Below are positions 7,493 through 14,540 of a stretch of DNA of 51,685 nt, in pieces. How positions within the stretch are numbered: position 1 is the first letter of the stretch; every line of letters begins with the position of its first letter. Source of the stretch: a virus; the IMG/VR virus record IMGVR_UViG_3300017989_000150, positions 1 through 51,685 of that record; one strand, written 5' to 3'. Below the pieces are notes generated by a model. The model saw only the letters and a program-made list of their open reading frames with translations, ran no database searches and was not told where the DNA came from. Position numbers and translations under genes: made by a program.

Positions 7493-7811
7493 CGCCCCTC
7501 CTGAAGCAGTTCCCGATGATGAGGTCCAGATCGCCTCCGTACTCATCGACGGTGATGTGGTCGACCTTCACCTGGATAGTCGAGCAGTTCCCGTCGGGCG
7601 AGAACTGCTCTGGAGCATCTTGGAGCTCCACATGGCCCTCGGCGTAGAACTTCGCCGGCATGAATGTCTTGTTCCCCATCGATGAGCTGTCGAGGAGCTG
7701 GTTCTCGTACACGACGATCCCCCCTCGTTCTCGCAGCCACTTCGGGAACAGGCCGGGGTCGAAGATGCACCGACGCCAGTTCTCGGGATTCACTTCCCAA
7801 GGTCTACTCAT
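7482..7811 (-). CDS. Small hypothetical protein
   Basis: A 109-residue protein of unknown function with a tryptophan-rich N-terminus and a beta-like C-terminal half. Its ATG (7809-7811) overlaps the TGA of the 7808-8014 gene in an ATGA junction, and its own end overlaps the YkgJ-like start by 11 bases, so it is embedded in a coupled chain. Confidence 0.7.
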   Translation of the reverse strand: MSRPWEVNPENWRRCIFDPGLFPKWLRERGGIVVYENQLLDSSSMGNKTFMPAKFYAEGHVELQDAPEQFSPDGNCSTIQVKVDHITVDEYGGDLDLIIGNCFRRGDDG

Positions 7812-8014
7812 GGATCCTCCTCCATTCCTTGAAACATGAAGAGCAGAGTGTCTCTCCTCTCCGTAGCTCTGATGAGGGGGTCGAAGTTGAACTCGAAGTT
7901 GGCAGGGCAGCCGGCCTCGATGTAGCTCTCCAGGGAATCAAGGGCCGCACGGGCGATCTTGATGTGTTGGAGAACGCGCTCGTCTTGCCCCTTCAGGTAC
8001 TTCTCGATATCCAT
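7808..8014 (-). CDS. Small hypothetical helical protein
   Basis: A 68-residue helical protein starting MDIEKYLKGQ. Unknown function. A run of G residues (GGGGGAG) lies very close upstream of ATG 8014, and a GTATAAG motif lies 59 bases further up, which would allow it to start a transcript. Its first 77 bases overlap the 3' end of a second open frame (7938-8186), so one of the two overlapping ends is unusual. Confidence 0.6.
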   Translation of the reverse strand: MDIEKYLKGQDERVLQHIKIARAALDSLESYIEAGCPANFEFNFDPLIRATERRDTLLFMFQGMEEDP

Positions 8015-8186
8015 CTCTCCCCCATGGATGTGTACAGATCTCGCACGTATGCCAGCCCTGCGGCGGTTTCTCTCTTATACCGTAGACCCTCGTCGCTCCG
8101 CACCGACAGACCTCGTAGATCGTATGGTCGGTCGAACAGCGGTGGGCTGGCGCATGGTCATGCCCCTCTTCTAGCTCTCCGGCCAT
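7938..8186 (-). CDS. Small putative zinc-binding protein, overlapping next gene
   Basis: An 82-residue frame with a very good ribosome site (GGAGGGGAT then ATG 8186) and a plausible zinc knuckle: CRCG near residue 28 and CEIC near residue 49, plus histidines. The last 25 residues overlap the next gene in another frame and look low-complexity (R/P-rich), so the functional part may be residues 1-57. A GTATAAG at 8074-8080 lies inside it. Treat as probable but unproven. Confidence 0.5.
   Translation of the reverse strand: MAGELEEGHDHAPAHRCSTDHTIYEVCRCGATRVYGIREKPPQGWHTCEICTHPWGRDGYREVPEGARRARSPTHQDRPCGP
8074..8080 (-). promoter_or_regulatory. GTATAAG motif inside a coding frame
   Basis: Minus-strand GTATAAG 59 bases upstream of ATG 8014. 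Unlike the other copies it lies well inside an open frame (7938-8186), so this is the weakest member of the set. Confidence 0.35.
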
Positions 8187-8740
8187 ATCCCCTCCTTCTT
8201 GTAACGCTTCACCCAGTTCCTAATGGTCGTGTCAGACACGCCATAGATGATGCTCACTGCCCGCGCACTGCCGCCGAGCTTGAGCTCCATGTACAACTGC
8301 GTAGCCGAGGGCTTTCCTCTGTAGGCCACTGCGGCTTTCGCCTCTTTGTACTTCTCCTGGCGAATGCGCTGGCAGGTCTTGCACTTTCTCCCTCCGCTCG
8401 GAGGGGTGGCGGTGTTCTCGGGGGTAAACTCGTGCCCGTGTATGCAGTGCGTCTTGGACGCATTGATAGCTACCGGGCTGGTCCCGTGCTCACGTGTGTG
8501 CTCCCAGTGCTCCTTGGTCTCCAAGTGAGCCGGGTTGACGCAGCTGGGGTTTTCGCAGATGTGGTGGAGCTCGCCCTCGGGCCACTCCTCATACTCGATG
8601 AACCAGGAGACCCGGTGGGCCTGCTTGGTAGTTCCTTGGAAATTGAAGTGGCCGTACCCCTGCTTGTCCTTGTAAGCAGTCCACTCCCAACACTCGTCCG
8701 GCTTCGATCCGGACACCTTCTCGAAGAACTTGTCTATCAC
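8171..8740 (-). CDS. HNH endonuclease with C-terminal helix-turn-helix
   Basis: A 189-residue protein. CWEWTAYKDKQGYGHF leads into AHRVSWFI and the HNH core LHHICENPSCVNPAHLE (His59-His60, Asn69, His72, with Cys62/Cys67), as in HNH_3-type phage nucleases. A second zinc knuckle follows (His98-Cys99, Cys120-xx-Cys123), and residues about 156-180 look like a helix-turn-helix (IIYGVSDTTIRNWVKRYK). This arrangement fits a free-standing homing endonuclease, though nicking or packaging-related roles are known for other phage HNH proteins. GTG 8740 follows GGAGGAGTA and overlaps the upstream TAG. Confidence 0.88.
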   Translation of the reverse strand: MIDKFFEKVSGSKPDECWEWTAYKDKQGYGHFNFQGTTKQAHRVSWFIEYEEWPEGELHHICENPSCVNPAHLETKEHWEHTREHGTSPVAINASKTHCIHGHEFTPENTATPPSGGRKCKTCQRIRQEKYKEAKAAVAYRGKPSATQLYMELKLGGSARAVSIIYGVSDTTIRNWVKRYKKEGIWPES

Positions 8741-9084
8741 TACTCCTCCATCGTTGTGACCTCCTCAACCCAAATGAATTCGATCGCCGAGTAGACCAGG
8801 TAGTAGCACCTACGACCCTTGTAGAAGGATCGGTAGTAGGCCACGTACGGGTCTTTGGAGAGGGGCAACCACCGATCGTACCCCATCGACTTTGCCCATT
8901 CCCGCAATCCAGCACACCGCCGGCGCATAGTTCGGTAGGAGACCTCTCTGCACTCATCATGGTCACGCATCTCGTTGATGTCGTCGCCATTGGCGTTGAC
9001 ACAGGAGGTCTCGTACACGAACTTCTTGTCTGGGCGGGTGATTACAGGAATGGGCGGGTGGGCGTATCCGGCTAGTAGGTGCAC
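8740..9084 (-). CDS. Small hypothetical protein
   Basis: A 114-residue protein with several Y/W/R-rich segments and two to three scattered cysteines. No family recognised. It starts at GTG 9084 behind GGAGGAGTA, overlapping the upstream stop in a TAGTG junction. The same junction links it to the HNH gene, so the three genes from 9614 to 8171 share an identical coupling arrangement. Confidence 0.68.
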   Translation of the reverse strand: MHLLAGYAHPPIPVITRPDKKFVYETSCVNANGDDINEMRDHDECREVSYRTMRRRCAGLREWAKSMGYDRWLPLSKDPYVAYYRSFYKGRRCYYLVYSAIEFIWVEEVTTMEE

Positions 9085-9614
9085 TACTCCTCCTCGACGA
9101 GGACAGCAGCTACAGCGAGCTCAGATTCCACCTTCCCGCCGAGGGTTTGTCCTTGAGCTGCTCCATACATCTTGAGCAGGATGCTCTCTTCTGGCGAGAG
9201 ATCGACTGTCTTGCCGCAGAGGATATCCGCCGCCTTTTGCCTGAGCGGAGCGAGAGAGTCCCCGTCTAGGAAGTCCTCGAATGTGGCTCCCAGCTTGTTG
9301 GCAGGCATTGCCAGCTTCTCGTCCAGCTCCCGGGGCTTGCACTGGAGATGCAGGAGCTGTATGTAGGCCGTCTCCAACATCTCTTCGGCGACCTCGTCCT
9401 CGTCGTCCTCTACCGGGAGGGAAGACGTGATCGTGTGGAGGACTGCCTTCGCCCCATAGCCCAGCAGAGCATCGGCCAGGCAGCACTTCCACTCGAGCTC
9501 CTGGCCTCGTTCGACCACCAGCTCCCCCGACTCAGTGAGGATGTTCTCCTCGTTGTCGAACTCGTACCCGCAGGACGACAAAGCGTCTTCCCTGGCCTTG
9601 GACGACAGGCTCAC
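9084..9614 (-). CDS. Hypothetical acidic protein
   Basis: A 176-residue acidic helical protein of unknown function with no recognised motif; a DDEDEVAEE run lies in the middle. The start GTG 9614 follows GAGGTCGTCATC. It is preceded by the gene that ends with the 71-bp repeat and followed, with a stop-start overlap, by the 8740-9084 gene. Confidence 0.68.
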   Translation of the reverse strand: MSLSSKAREDALSSCGYEFDNEENILTESGELVVERGQELEWKCCLADALLGYGAKAVLHTITSSLPVEDDEDEVAEEMLETAYIQLLHLQCKPRELDEKLAMPANKLGATFEDFLDGDSLAPLRQKAADILCGKTVDLSPEESILLKMYGAAQGQTLGGKVESELAVAAVLVEEE

Positions 9615-9629
9615 GATGACGACCTCGCA

Positions 9630-9914
9630 TTAGAAGCCCTCGTCCCTCTCGACTAGCGCAGCGTCACGGGCCCTGCAGGCCGCTTCCCTGCCCTCCCGCA
9701 TCTCCGCAGCCAACGCGTCGTGCTGGTCCTGACACGCCTGGCACATACCCGTAATTTCGTACTCGCGACGGCACAAGGCATCTCTGAACTCGCCGACGGT
9801 TTCTCGGCAGAACGGGCAAACTCCCATGGTTTCAGCTTCAGACTGGGGAAGAACCCCCAAAGACTTCGCCAACCTGTCCAATCCTCCCTGTAGATCAGGG
9901 TTTCTCTTGATCAT
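9630..9914 (-). CDS. Small zinc-knuckle protein with a duplicated C-terminal tail
   Basis: A 94-residue protein: CPFC near residue 33 and CQAC near residue 58 make a likely zinc ribbon. The last 24 residues before EGF-stop are an exact copy of an internal piece of the coiled-coil protein at 2431-3150, encoded by the 71-bp repeat. The tail therefore seems to have been acquired by a recent duplication that replaced or extended the original C-terminus. ATG 9914 overlaps the upstream TGA (ATGA). Confidence 0.72.
   Translation of the reverse strand: MIKRNPDLQGGLDRLAKSLGVLPQSEAETMGVCPFCRETVGEFRDALCRREYEITGMCQACQDQHDALAAEMREGREAACRARDAALVERDEGF
9638..9708 (-). repeat. 71-bp perfect direct repeat, copy 2
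   Basis: Identical to 2721-2791 at every base. Here the repeat occupies the 3' end of its gene, and the stop codon comes three codons after it. Confidence 0.95.
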
Positions 9915-10189
9915 TTCTCCTCCTGCATGAACAACTCCTCCTTCTTTTCTTCGAGTTCCTCCTCAGTGACCCAGTCGTTGGCCTTGTACTTGACCTTCTT
10001 CCTGGCGCCCGGGTAGGCCTCGAACTCGAACCGACGTAAAACTTTGCCTGCGACCATGGCATCCACGATCCGCTTGGCTACGCCACGGCCTACGGCGAGA
10101 ATCTTGGCAATCTCACCAAGTGTCTCGCCGAAGGCCAGGCTGCGCATCAAGTACTCGACGTTTCTCCTATCCTTCTCTCTCAACGGCAT
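9911..10189 (-). CDS. Putative HTH DNA-binding protein
   Basis: A 92-residue protein whose residues about 22-52 (TLGEIAKILAVGRGVAKRIVDAMVAGKVLRR) look like a helix-turn-helix followed by a short wing. A lysine-rich linker and an acidic EEKKEE tail follow. It may be a small transcription regulator. ATG 10189 follows GAGGAGCCACT; a GTATAAG motif lies 44 bases upstream inside the end of the methyltransferase gene, so this gene could be expressed separately from it. Confidence 0.68.
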   Translation of the reverse strand: MPLREKDRRNVEYLMRSLAFGETLGEIAKILAVGRGVAKRIVDAMVAGKVLRRFEFEAYPGARKKVKYKANDWVTEEELEEKKEELFMQEEK

Positions 10190-11735
10190 AGTGGCTCCTC
10201 GTAGGTGTGCGAACCCAAATTGGTCCGTCACCACTTATACCGTCTACGCCGTACGAAGCTGCCTCGAGGGTCTCTCGCATCGACTTCGCAATCGCCTCCG
10301 CTGTTGGGGGAGGAACAGCATTGCCGATCCTCTGCCGCCAGGTAGCGTGACTACGCCCGCCGAGCTTGAGCCATTGATCACCTTCCCGAATCGGGAAACC
10401 CTGAAGGGCAGCCAACTCTAGCGTTGTCATCGGCCTGTGCCATGTGCCATCCGAGGCCCGGATGATCAGGTGGGTTGGTCGCTTGGTCTCCAAGTCGATT
10501 GGCGGGCCCTCGATGAGGGGCATTCTCGGGTCTGCGACCGACTGACCCTTGTTCACCCGACTGTCGCCGATGACGACGTGTGATGGTGTAGCCCAATCCT
10601 CGACTCTCATCGTCCCTCGCCGAGGTGAGTAGCCCAATCTCGGGTCCGCAACCTGCCATGGGCCGTTGTGGATCCTCCCATTGGCGATCACGACCGTCGA
10701 AGGTTCGTCCCAAGAGGTCACCCCGTGCCCGCCCTCCCGTCTCTTGCAACCGACTCGCGGGTCAGCGACTGACCAGGTCCCGTTGTCCATCTTCGCAGAG
10801 CCAACAACGGCCCCACTGGGCTCTTCTGGGTCCTGGACGCCGTAGACACCGCTACGAGGAGCGCACTTGAGCCGCGGATCTCCGACAGAAGCCCAGGTAT
10901 TGCGCACCGAGCCCTCACTGACGACCGTATGGGAGCCCCTTTCCCAGTCGTTGACCCCGAAACCACCGTTCTGCCTCGCCGACCGAGGCGCAAGAGCCAC
11001 CTCTGGTGGCAAGTCCCGCCAATCTCCCCCTGGAGGGATGAGGGCGAGCCTCACCCAGTTCAGCGGAGATAGACGTGGGAGGGCGTGCAGCGGTCCGCCG
11101 GCCGTAGAACCTGGCAGGGGGACCGGTAGCTCGCGCAGAACCTCCCCGACACTGAGCACGGGCTTCTTCGGAGGCTCGTAGAGGAACTCTGGGACGGCTT
11201 CCATGTGTCTGGCGACGAGAAGGAACCGCCGGCGGTGCTGCCCCAACCCCCCAAGCTCACCGCAGTCGTGGACTGTCTCCTTGACTGCGTACCCGTAGGC
11301 GTGCAGAAGCCCGATGATCTGGTCGAGCCACTTCCGCCCGCGGGTGAGGATCCTCGGAACGTTCTCCATGACGATGAGGTAGGGCGGGAACGGCCAGGCC
11401 TCGAGGGCCAACCAGATCCCGTGGAGAGTCAGGGCGCTCATCTCCCTGTACTTCTCGGTATCGGCGATCTTCGCCGGCAAGCAGGCCGAGAACGACTTGC
11501 ACGGGGGCGAGGTGAAGACGACATCGGGGCGGTCCGTGCAGGCGTCTCGGAGCTCGACAGGAGTCATCCTGGCAATGTCCGTGACCGTGGGCTCAAACCC
11601 GACGAGCTCCTTGAAGTCCTGGCTCGCTCCAACGTCGTTGTCTATGGCCCCGACAGTCTCGAAGCCGGCTCTCTGAAACCCAAGGGCTCCACCCCCGAGC
11701 CCACTGAAGAGATGGAGTACCTTTGGTGCTATCAT
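10167..11735 (-). CDS. C5-cytosine DNA methyltransferase with tandem repeats in the target-recognition region
   Basis: This 522-residue protein shows the ordered motifs of a DNA (cytosine-5) methyltransferase: motif I HLFSGLGGGALGF (SAM binding), motif IV SPPCKSFS with catalytic Cys79, motif VI MENVP (Glu124), motif VIII GQHRRRFLL, and motif X GNAVPPPTAEAIA near residue 471. Between motifs VIII and X, where the target-recognition domain belongs, are four copies of a ~38-residue unit ending in a DPR tripeptide (residues 256-404). It probably modifies phage DNA against host restriction; the target site cannot be read. ATG 11735 follows GAGGAGGTAGTAG. The last ~30 residues overlap the start of the next gene. 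Confidence 0.92.
   Translation of the reverse strand: MIAPKVLHLFSGLGGGALGFQRAGFETVGAIDNDVGASQDFKELVGFEPTVTDIARMTPVELRDACTDRPDVVFTSPPCKSFSACLPAKIADTEKYREMSALTLHGIWLALEAWPFPPYLIVMENVPRILTRGRKWLDQIIGLLHAYGYAVKETVHDCGELGGLGQHRRRFLLVARHMEAVPEFLYEPPKKPVLSVGEVLRELPVPLPGSTAGGPLHALPRLSPLNWVRLALIPPGGDWRDLPPEVALAPRSARQNGGFGVNDWERGSHTVVSEGSVRNTWASVGDPRLKCAPRSGVYGVQDPEEPSGAVVGSAKMDNGTWSVADPRVGCKRREGGHGVTSWDEPSTVVIANGRIHNGPWQVADPRLGYSPRRGTMRVEDWATPSHVVIGDSRVNKGQSVADPRMPLIEGPPIDLETKRPTHLIIRASDGTWHRPMTTLELAALQGFPIREGDQWLKLGGRSHATWRQRIGNAVPPPTAEAIAKSMRETLEAASYGVDGISGDGPIWVRTPTRSHYAVEREG
10234..10240 (-). promoter_or_regulatory. GTATAAG promoter-like motif within the methyltransferase 3' end
   Basis: Minus-strand GTATAAG about 44 bases upstream of ATG 10189. 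It lies inside the last 25 codons of the methyltransferase gene, so it would start an internal transcript. Confidence 0.5.
10524..10970 (-). repeat. Four tandem protein repeats in the methyltransferase
   Basis: Units begin near residues 256, 297, 335 and 374. Each has the pattern G-x-x-x-V-x-D/S-W/P-x-x-x-S-x-x-V-V, then a short N/G stretch, then V-A/G-D-P-R. The nucleotide copies are diverged, so the repeats are old. Confidence 0.8.
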
Positions 11736-11738
11736 CTA

Positions 11739-12572
11739 CTACCTCCTCACCTTACGCGCGATCTCCAACATCGAAAGGGCGTGCCGCAACGATCGCTCTG
11801 CAGACTCCCTGTAGGCCAACAGGCTCTTGCCGAGCTGGTCGAGAGCTGGAACGGCCTTCCCCAACAGAATCTCTCGCTCCATCTCGAGTATGCTGTCCAG
11901 CCGCCAGTGTGCGACGGCGATATCGGCGACCAGCTTGCCTTCGTACTCGTCCTTCGGGTCGTAGTACTTCAAACAGGTCCTCGTTCCGGCCTCGAGCTCG
12001 GAGAGCCTTTCAGGATCGGCAATGACGTCGTCGTCATCGTCGTCATCGTCAGGCAGTTCTTCCACGCCTACGACCTCCTCGAGATCGAGGACCTCCTGAG
12101 TGGGATGCGGGTCTGGGATAGGCTCCGTGGCCGGCTCCGCAGTGGGCACTTCCTCGACCGGCGGCGGGTTCACATCTGGTGGCTCTGCCTCTTCCCCGTA
12201 GTTCTCAGGCTTGAACTCGACCAGGCGCTTCAGCGTGATGCCGTCCTTGCGGATCGTCTCGACGACGCCGACCTCGTTCTGCATCTCCTGGGCCTTGGTA
12301 GGCTTGACGATCTTCTCCTTGAAGTAGGCGTAGGCGAACCACTTCCGGTAGTCTGGCTTCGGCAGGTCTCCGTCGAACAGACCGGACAGGTGGTTGTCCC
12401 TGTTTGTGCGAGAGCTCTTTCCACTACACTGGTCCAGGTACTCCTTCCTGGTCATCCTTTCAGAGAGGGGCCTGCTCCTTTTGTGCTTGGACTCGACCCC
12501 ACGCAAGATGGAGCTCTTTCCTTTCTCCCTTCCGTAGTACTTGATGTCTTCTGCGTGCTCGTTTTTGGTCAT
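11739..12572 (-). CDS. Hypothetical protein with proline-rich and poly-aspartate linker
   Basis: A 277-residue protein in three parts: a basic N-terminal region with aromatic residues (1-120), a P/E-rich linker ending in eight consecutive aspartates (about 125-187), and a helical C-terminus (195-277). Such an acidic, disordered linker between folded parts occurs in DNA-mimic or tether proteins, but no family can be named. ATG 12572 follows GGGAGAC. It is directly upstream of the methyltransferase gene and ends three bases before it. Confidence 0.72.
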   Translation of the reverse strand: MTKNEHAEDIKYYGREKGKSSILRGVESKHKRSRPLSERMTRKEYLDQCSGKSSRTNRDNHLSGLFDGDLPKPDYRKWFAYAYFKEKIVKPTKAQEMQNEVGVVETIRKDGITLKRLVEFKPENYGEEAEPPDVNPPPVEEVPTAEPATEPIPDPHPTQEVLDLEEVVGVEELPDDDDDDDDVIADPERLSELEAGTRTCLKYYDPKDEYEGKLVADIAVAHWRLDSILEMEREILLGKAVPALDQLGKSLLAYRESAERSLRHALSMLEIARKVRR

Positions 12573-12578
12573 GTCTCC

Positions 12579-12776
12579 CTACCAGAATTGTCCCCGCTTG
12601 CGCTTCCTGCGCTCGGAGTTGGTTTCGTTCTTCATGTCCTGCAAGATCTGCAGGAGCCGGCGCTTGGATTCGATCGAGAGTCGCCCAATCAACTCCTGCG
12701 CCAGCTGCCGATTGTCTCCACGCTCTCTCAAGACCATCGCCCGTAGGTTCTGGTCCAACATCGGAGCCTTCGACAT
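12579..12776 (-). CDS. Small basic helical protein
   Basis: A 65-residue protein, highly basic at the C-terminus (RRKRKRGQFW) and helical before it. It may bind nucleic acid, but no motif confirms this. ATG 12776 follows GGAGAAGAC; the gene lies between two others with 6-8-base gaps. Confidence 0.68.
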   Translation of the reverse strand: MSKAPMLDQNLRAMVLRERGDNRQLAQELIGRLSIESKRRLLQILQDMKNETNSERRKRKRGQFW

Positions 12777-12784
12777 GTCTTCTC

Positions 12785-13123
12785 CTACAGCTTGTGTACG
12801 ACGGCGACCGCCGCATTGACGAACTCGATGTAGTGGTCGTCAAGCAAGGCCGATGCCTCCAGAGAGTGGTGCATCCCGTTGCCCCAATACTCGAGGGGCA
12901 CGCCACAATCGTCATCGCCGCCGTGTTGCTCCATACAGATGAACACCACACCGCCCCACCCCTTGGGGTCTCCGTCCTCGATGTAGGGGCCGAATTGCCG
13001 AGTGCCCCTCAGCAGGTTCTCCGCCCGCTCTTCGGAGGATACAGGCTCCTCCTCCCCTACTGGCTGGCCGGCATCTGGGTTCACCCGGCAGATCGCCAGG
13101 GCGACGTCTCTAGCTACTGTCAT
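12785..13123 (-). CDS. Small hypothetical protein
   Basis: A 112-residue protein of unknown function with the segment GWGGVVFICMEQHGGDDDCG and a C-terminal alternation of A/V residues. The start ATG 13123 follows GGAGAAGGAG; longer frames would cover the upstream gene. It is part of the operon that begins at 14443. Confidence 0.65.
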   Translation of the reverse strand: MTVARDVALAICRVNPDAGQPVGEEEPVSSEERAENLLRGTRQFGPYIEDGDPKGWGGVVFICMEQHGGDDDCGVPLEYWGNGMHHSLEASALLDDHYIEFVNAAVAVVHKL

Positions 13124-13136
13124 CTCCTTCTCCTCA

Positions 13137-13349
13137 TCACGGAAAGCCTTCCGTGAACTTGTCACACTCATTCCAGACCCTGCCCTGCTTCCAATCTCCG
13201 AGAGCCTTGCAGGGAAACTCGCATTGGTCTGCATCCCAATCGGAACAGGTGCAGCAGGGACTTGGCCCTATCCTCTCAGGTGTGGGAGGGTCGGGCTCGT
13301 CAGACACCTCCCACTCAATCCCGAGGGCCATGACTCTCTTGAACTTCAC
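13137..13349 (-). CDS. Small cysteine-rich protein
   Basis: A 70-residue protein with six cysteines: CCTCSDWDADQCEFPC around residues 32-47, then Cys62. The spacing suggests a metal site or disulfide knot; there is no signal peptide, so a metal site is more likely. I choose GTG 13349 because GGAGGGCCT lies directly before it and just after the stop of the preceding gene; ATG 13331 has no comparable site. Confidence 0.62.
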   Translation of the reverse strand: MKFKRVMALGIEWEVSDEPDPPTPERIGPSPCCTCSDWDADQCEFPCKALGDWKQGRVWNECDKFTEGFP

Positions 13350-13357
13350 AGGCCCTC

Positions 13358-13549
13358 CTACAGCTCGAGTGCCGAACACGCGGCAGTCAGGAGTTGAGCG
13401 GAAAGCTCCACGAGGATGTGGGCCAGATCATCTCGGCTGTGCAGGTCAATCTGGTCGAATCTGATTTCGATTGTCCCCACCTCCTCTCCTGGGAATTCCA
13501 CGTCGACGGTCAGGTTCCCACTCTCGTCGTCATACGTCCACGTCCTCAT
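13358..13549 (-). CDS. Small hypothetical acidic protein
   Basis: A 63-residue protein with an N-terminal beta-hairpin-like stretch (EVGTIEIRFDQIDL) and a helical end. Unknown function. ATG 13549 follows GGAGGGAGAAG and overlaps the end of the upstream gene by 20 bases. Confidence 0.66.
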   Translation of the reverse strand: MRTWTYDDESGNLTVDVEFPGEEVGTIEIRFDQIDLHSRDDLAHILVELSAQLLTAACSALEL

Positions 13550-13829
13550 CTTCTCCCTCCTTCGGTAGCACTACTGTGATGCGGTCCTGGGTAGTTTCCC
13601 ACCACGAGTCGTTCAGGAACACGTGGGCCCACTGCTTCCGTCCGTACAGGTAATGGCAAGCGGCGATGAGCCACTCTTCGACGTGGGCGCGCACATGGTA
13701 GAGCTTGTTGGCAAAGCGGCCCTCGCCGTAGAACACTCTGATCTCTGCGCCGATGGGAGGAGGCCAGTGGACCTCCGAGGCAGGAAGCCCTTTTGGCCGG
13801 ATCTTGCCATAGTGCGAGGGGATCTTCAT
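13530..13829 (-). CDS. Small hypothetical protein
   Basis: A 99-residue protein rich in H, W and Y with the segment GRFANKLYHVRAHVEEW in the middle and an acidic tail. No family recognised. The start is ATG 13829 behind GGAGGGATC, in an ATGA overlap with the stop of the upstream gene. Confidence 0.68.
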   Translation of the reverse strand: MKIPSHYGKIRPKGLPASEVHWPPPIGAEIRVFYGEGRFANKLYHVRAHVEEWLIAACHYLYGRKQWAHVFLNDSWWETTQDRITVVLPKEGEDEDVDV

Positions 13830-14443
13830 GATCCCTCCTCGGGCAAGTCGGACTCGGAAATCCAATCGAGGAGCGTCTCCATCATCTGTTCACTCCCAAT
13901 GATCTCCCTCTCAGCATCGGTGAGCTGCCAGAGCAGGTCATCGGAGACCAGACGCGATTCAGGATTGTTGAGCTCAGCCAGCGGGTCGGCGAAGCTGTAC
14001 CTGAGGAGTGCCTTCGCCACTTCAAGCATCTCGCCAGTGCCGCGTTCTTCAAACTCCTTCATCGACGCCATCTCCTCCGAGAGCCAGTCGAAGGCCGTCT
14101 TGATGCCGTTGGACTGGGAAGACCAGAGGGCCGACCGGATCCCCGTGAGTTCGCTCAGCAGCTGGTCCCACTGCGGGGCGAGCAGCTGCCCGAACATCTT
14201 GAGCAGGAGCAAGAGGATCTTCTCTGCGTACTCGATGGCTACTGGCGATCGGACAGCCTCGGTGTAGTTCTTCAGCTCCTTCAGCAAGAAGGCCTTCTCT
14301 CGCGCAGAGAGGGTCTCGTGCTTCGTGATGAGGTCGAGGATTTTGGTAGCGTCTGCCTCATGACCCTCGGCCCCCTTAACGGCCTCTTCGAGCTCTACAG
14401 CGAGACCCTTCACTTTCTCTTTCGCTTCGTCGCGTGTCGTCAT
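13826..14443 (-). CDS. Hypothetical helical protein, operon leader
   Basis: A 205-residue all-helical-looking protein, charged, with a LLLLLKMFGQLL hydrophobic stretch in the middle that is too broken for a clear membrane span. Unknown function. ATG 14443 follows GGAGGAGTA. A GTATAAG motif lies 46 bases upstream, directly behind a hairpin, so this gene starts the operon that continues left to the methyltransferase. Confidence 0.74.
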   Translation of the reverse strand: MTTRDEAKEKVKGLAVELEEAVKGAEGHEADATKILDLITKHETLSAREKAFLLKELKNYTEAVRSPVAIEYAEKILLLLLKMFGQLLAPQWDQLLSELTGIRSALWSSQSNGIKTAFDWLSEEMASMKEFEERGTGEMLEVAKALLRYSFADPLAELNNPESRLVSDDLLWQLTDAEREIIGSEQMMETLLDWISESDLPEEGS

Positions 14444-14489
14444 TACTCCTCCTGGGCTTGACGTAGTTCTTCATTCAAACGTTCGACTC

Positions 14490-14496
14490 CTTATAC
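14490..14496 (-). promoter_or_regulatory. GTATAAG promoter-like motif in an 18-bp conserved block
   Basis: The plus-strand block CCTTATACTAAGAGAGAA at 14489-14506 is identical to 15659-15676. In both places it sits between a terminator hairpin and the leader gene of an operon on the minus strand. Confidence 0.68.
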
Positions 14497-14501
14497 TAAG
14501 A

Positions 14502-14523
14502 GAGAAACCAGAATAGGTTTCTC
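14502..14523 (-). terminator. Hairpin terminator before promoter
   Basis: GAGAAACC (14502-14509) pairs with GGTTTCTC (14516-14523) around a 6-base loop. It lies 17 bases beyond the stop of the 14541-15590 gene. There is only a short pyrimidine run after it (TCTCTCTT), overlapping the promoter block. Confidence 0.6.
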
Positions 14524-14540
14524 GGCGGGGCTGGGTAGGC

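Noticed and set aside
7664-8794. A 376-codon plus-strand frame
   Set aside because: It is the antisense shadow of the HNH endonuclease gene and its neighbours.
11205-12746. A 513-codon plus-strand frame
   Set aside because: It is antisense to the methyltransferase and to the poly-aspartate protein; no start signal or domain.
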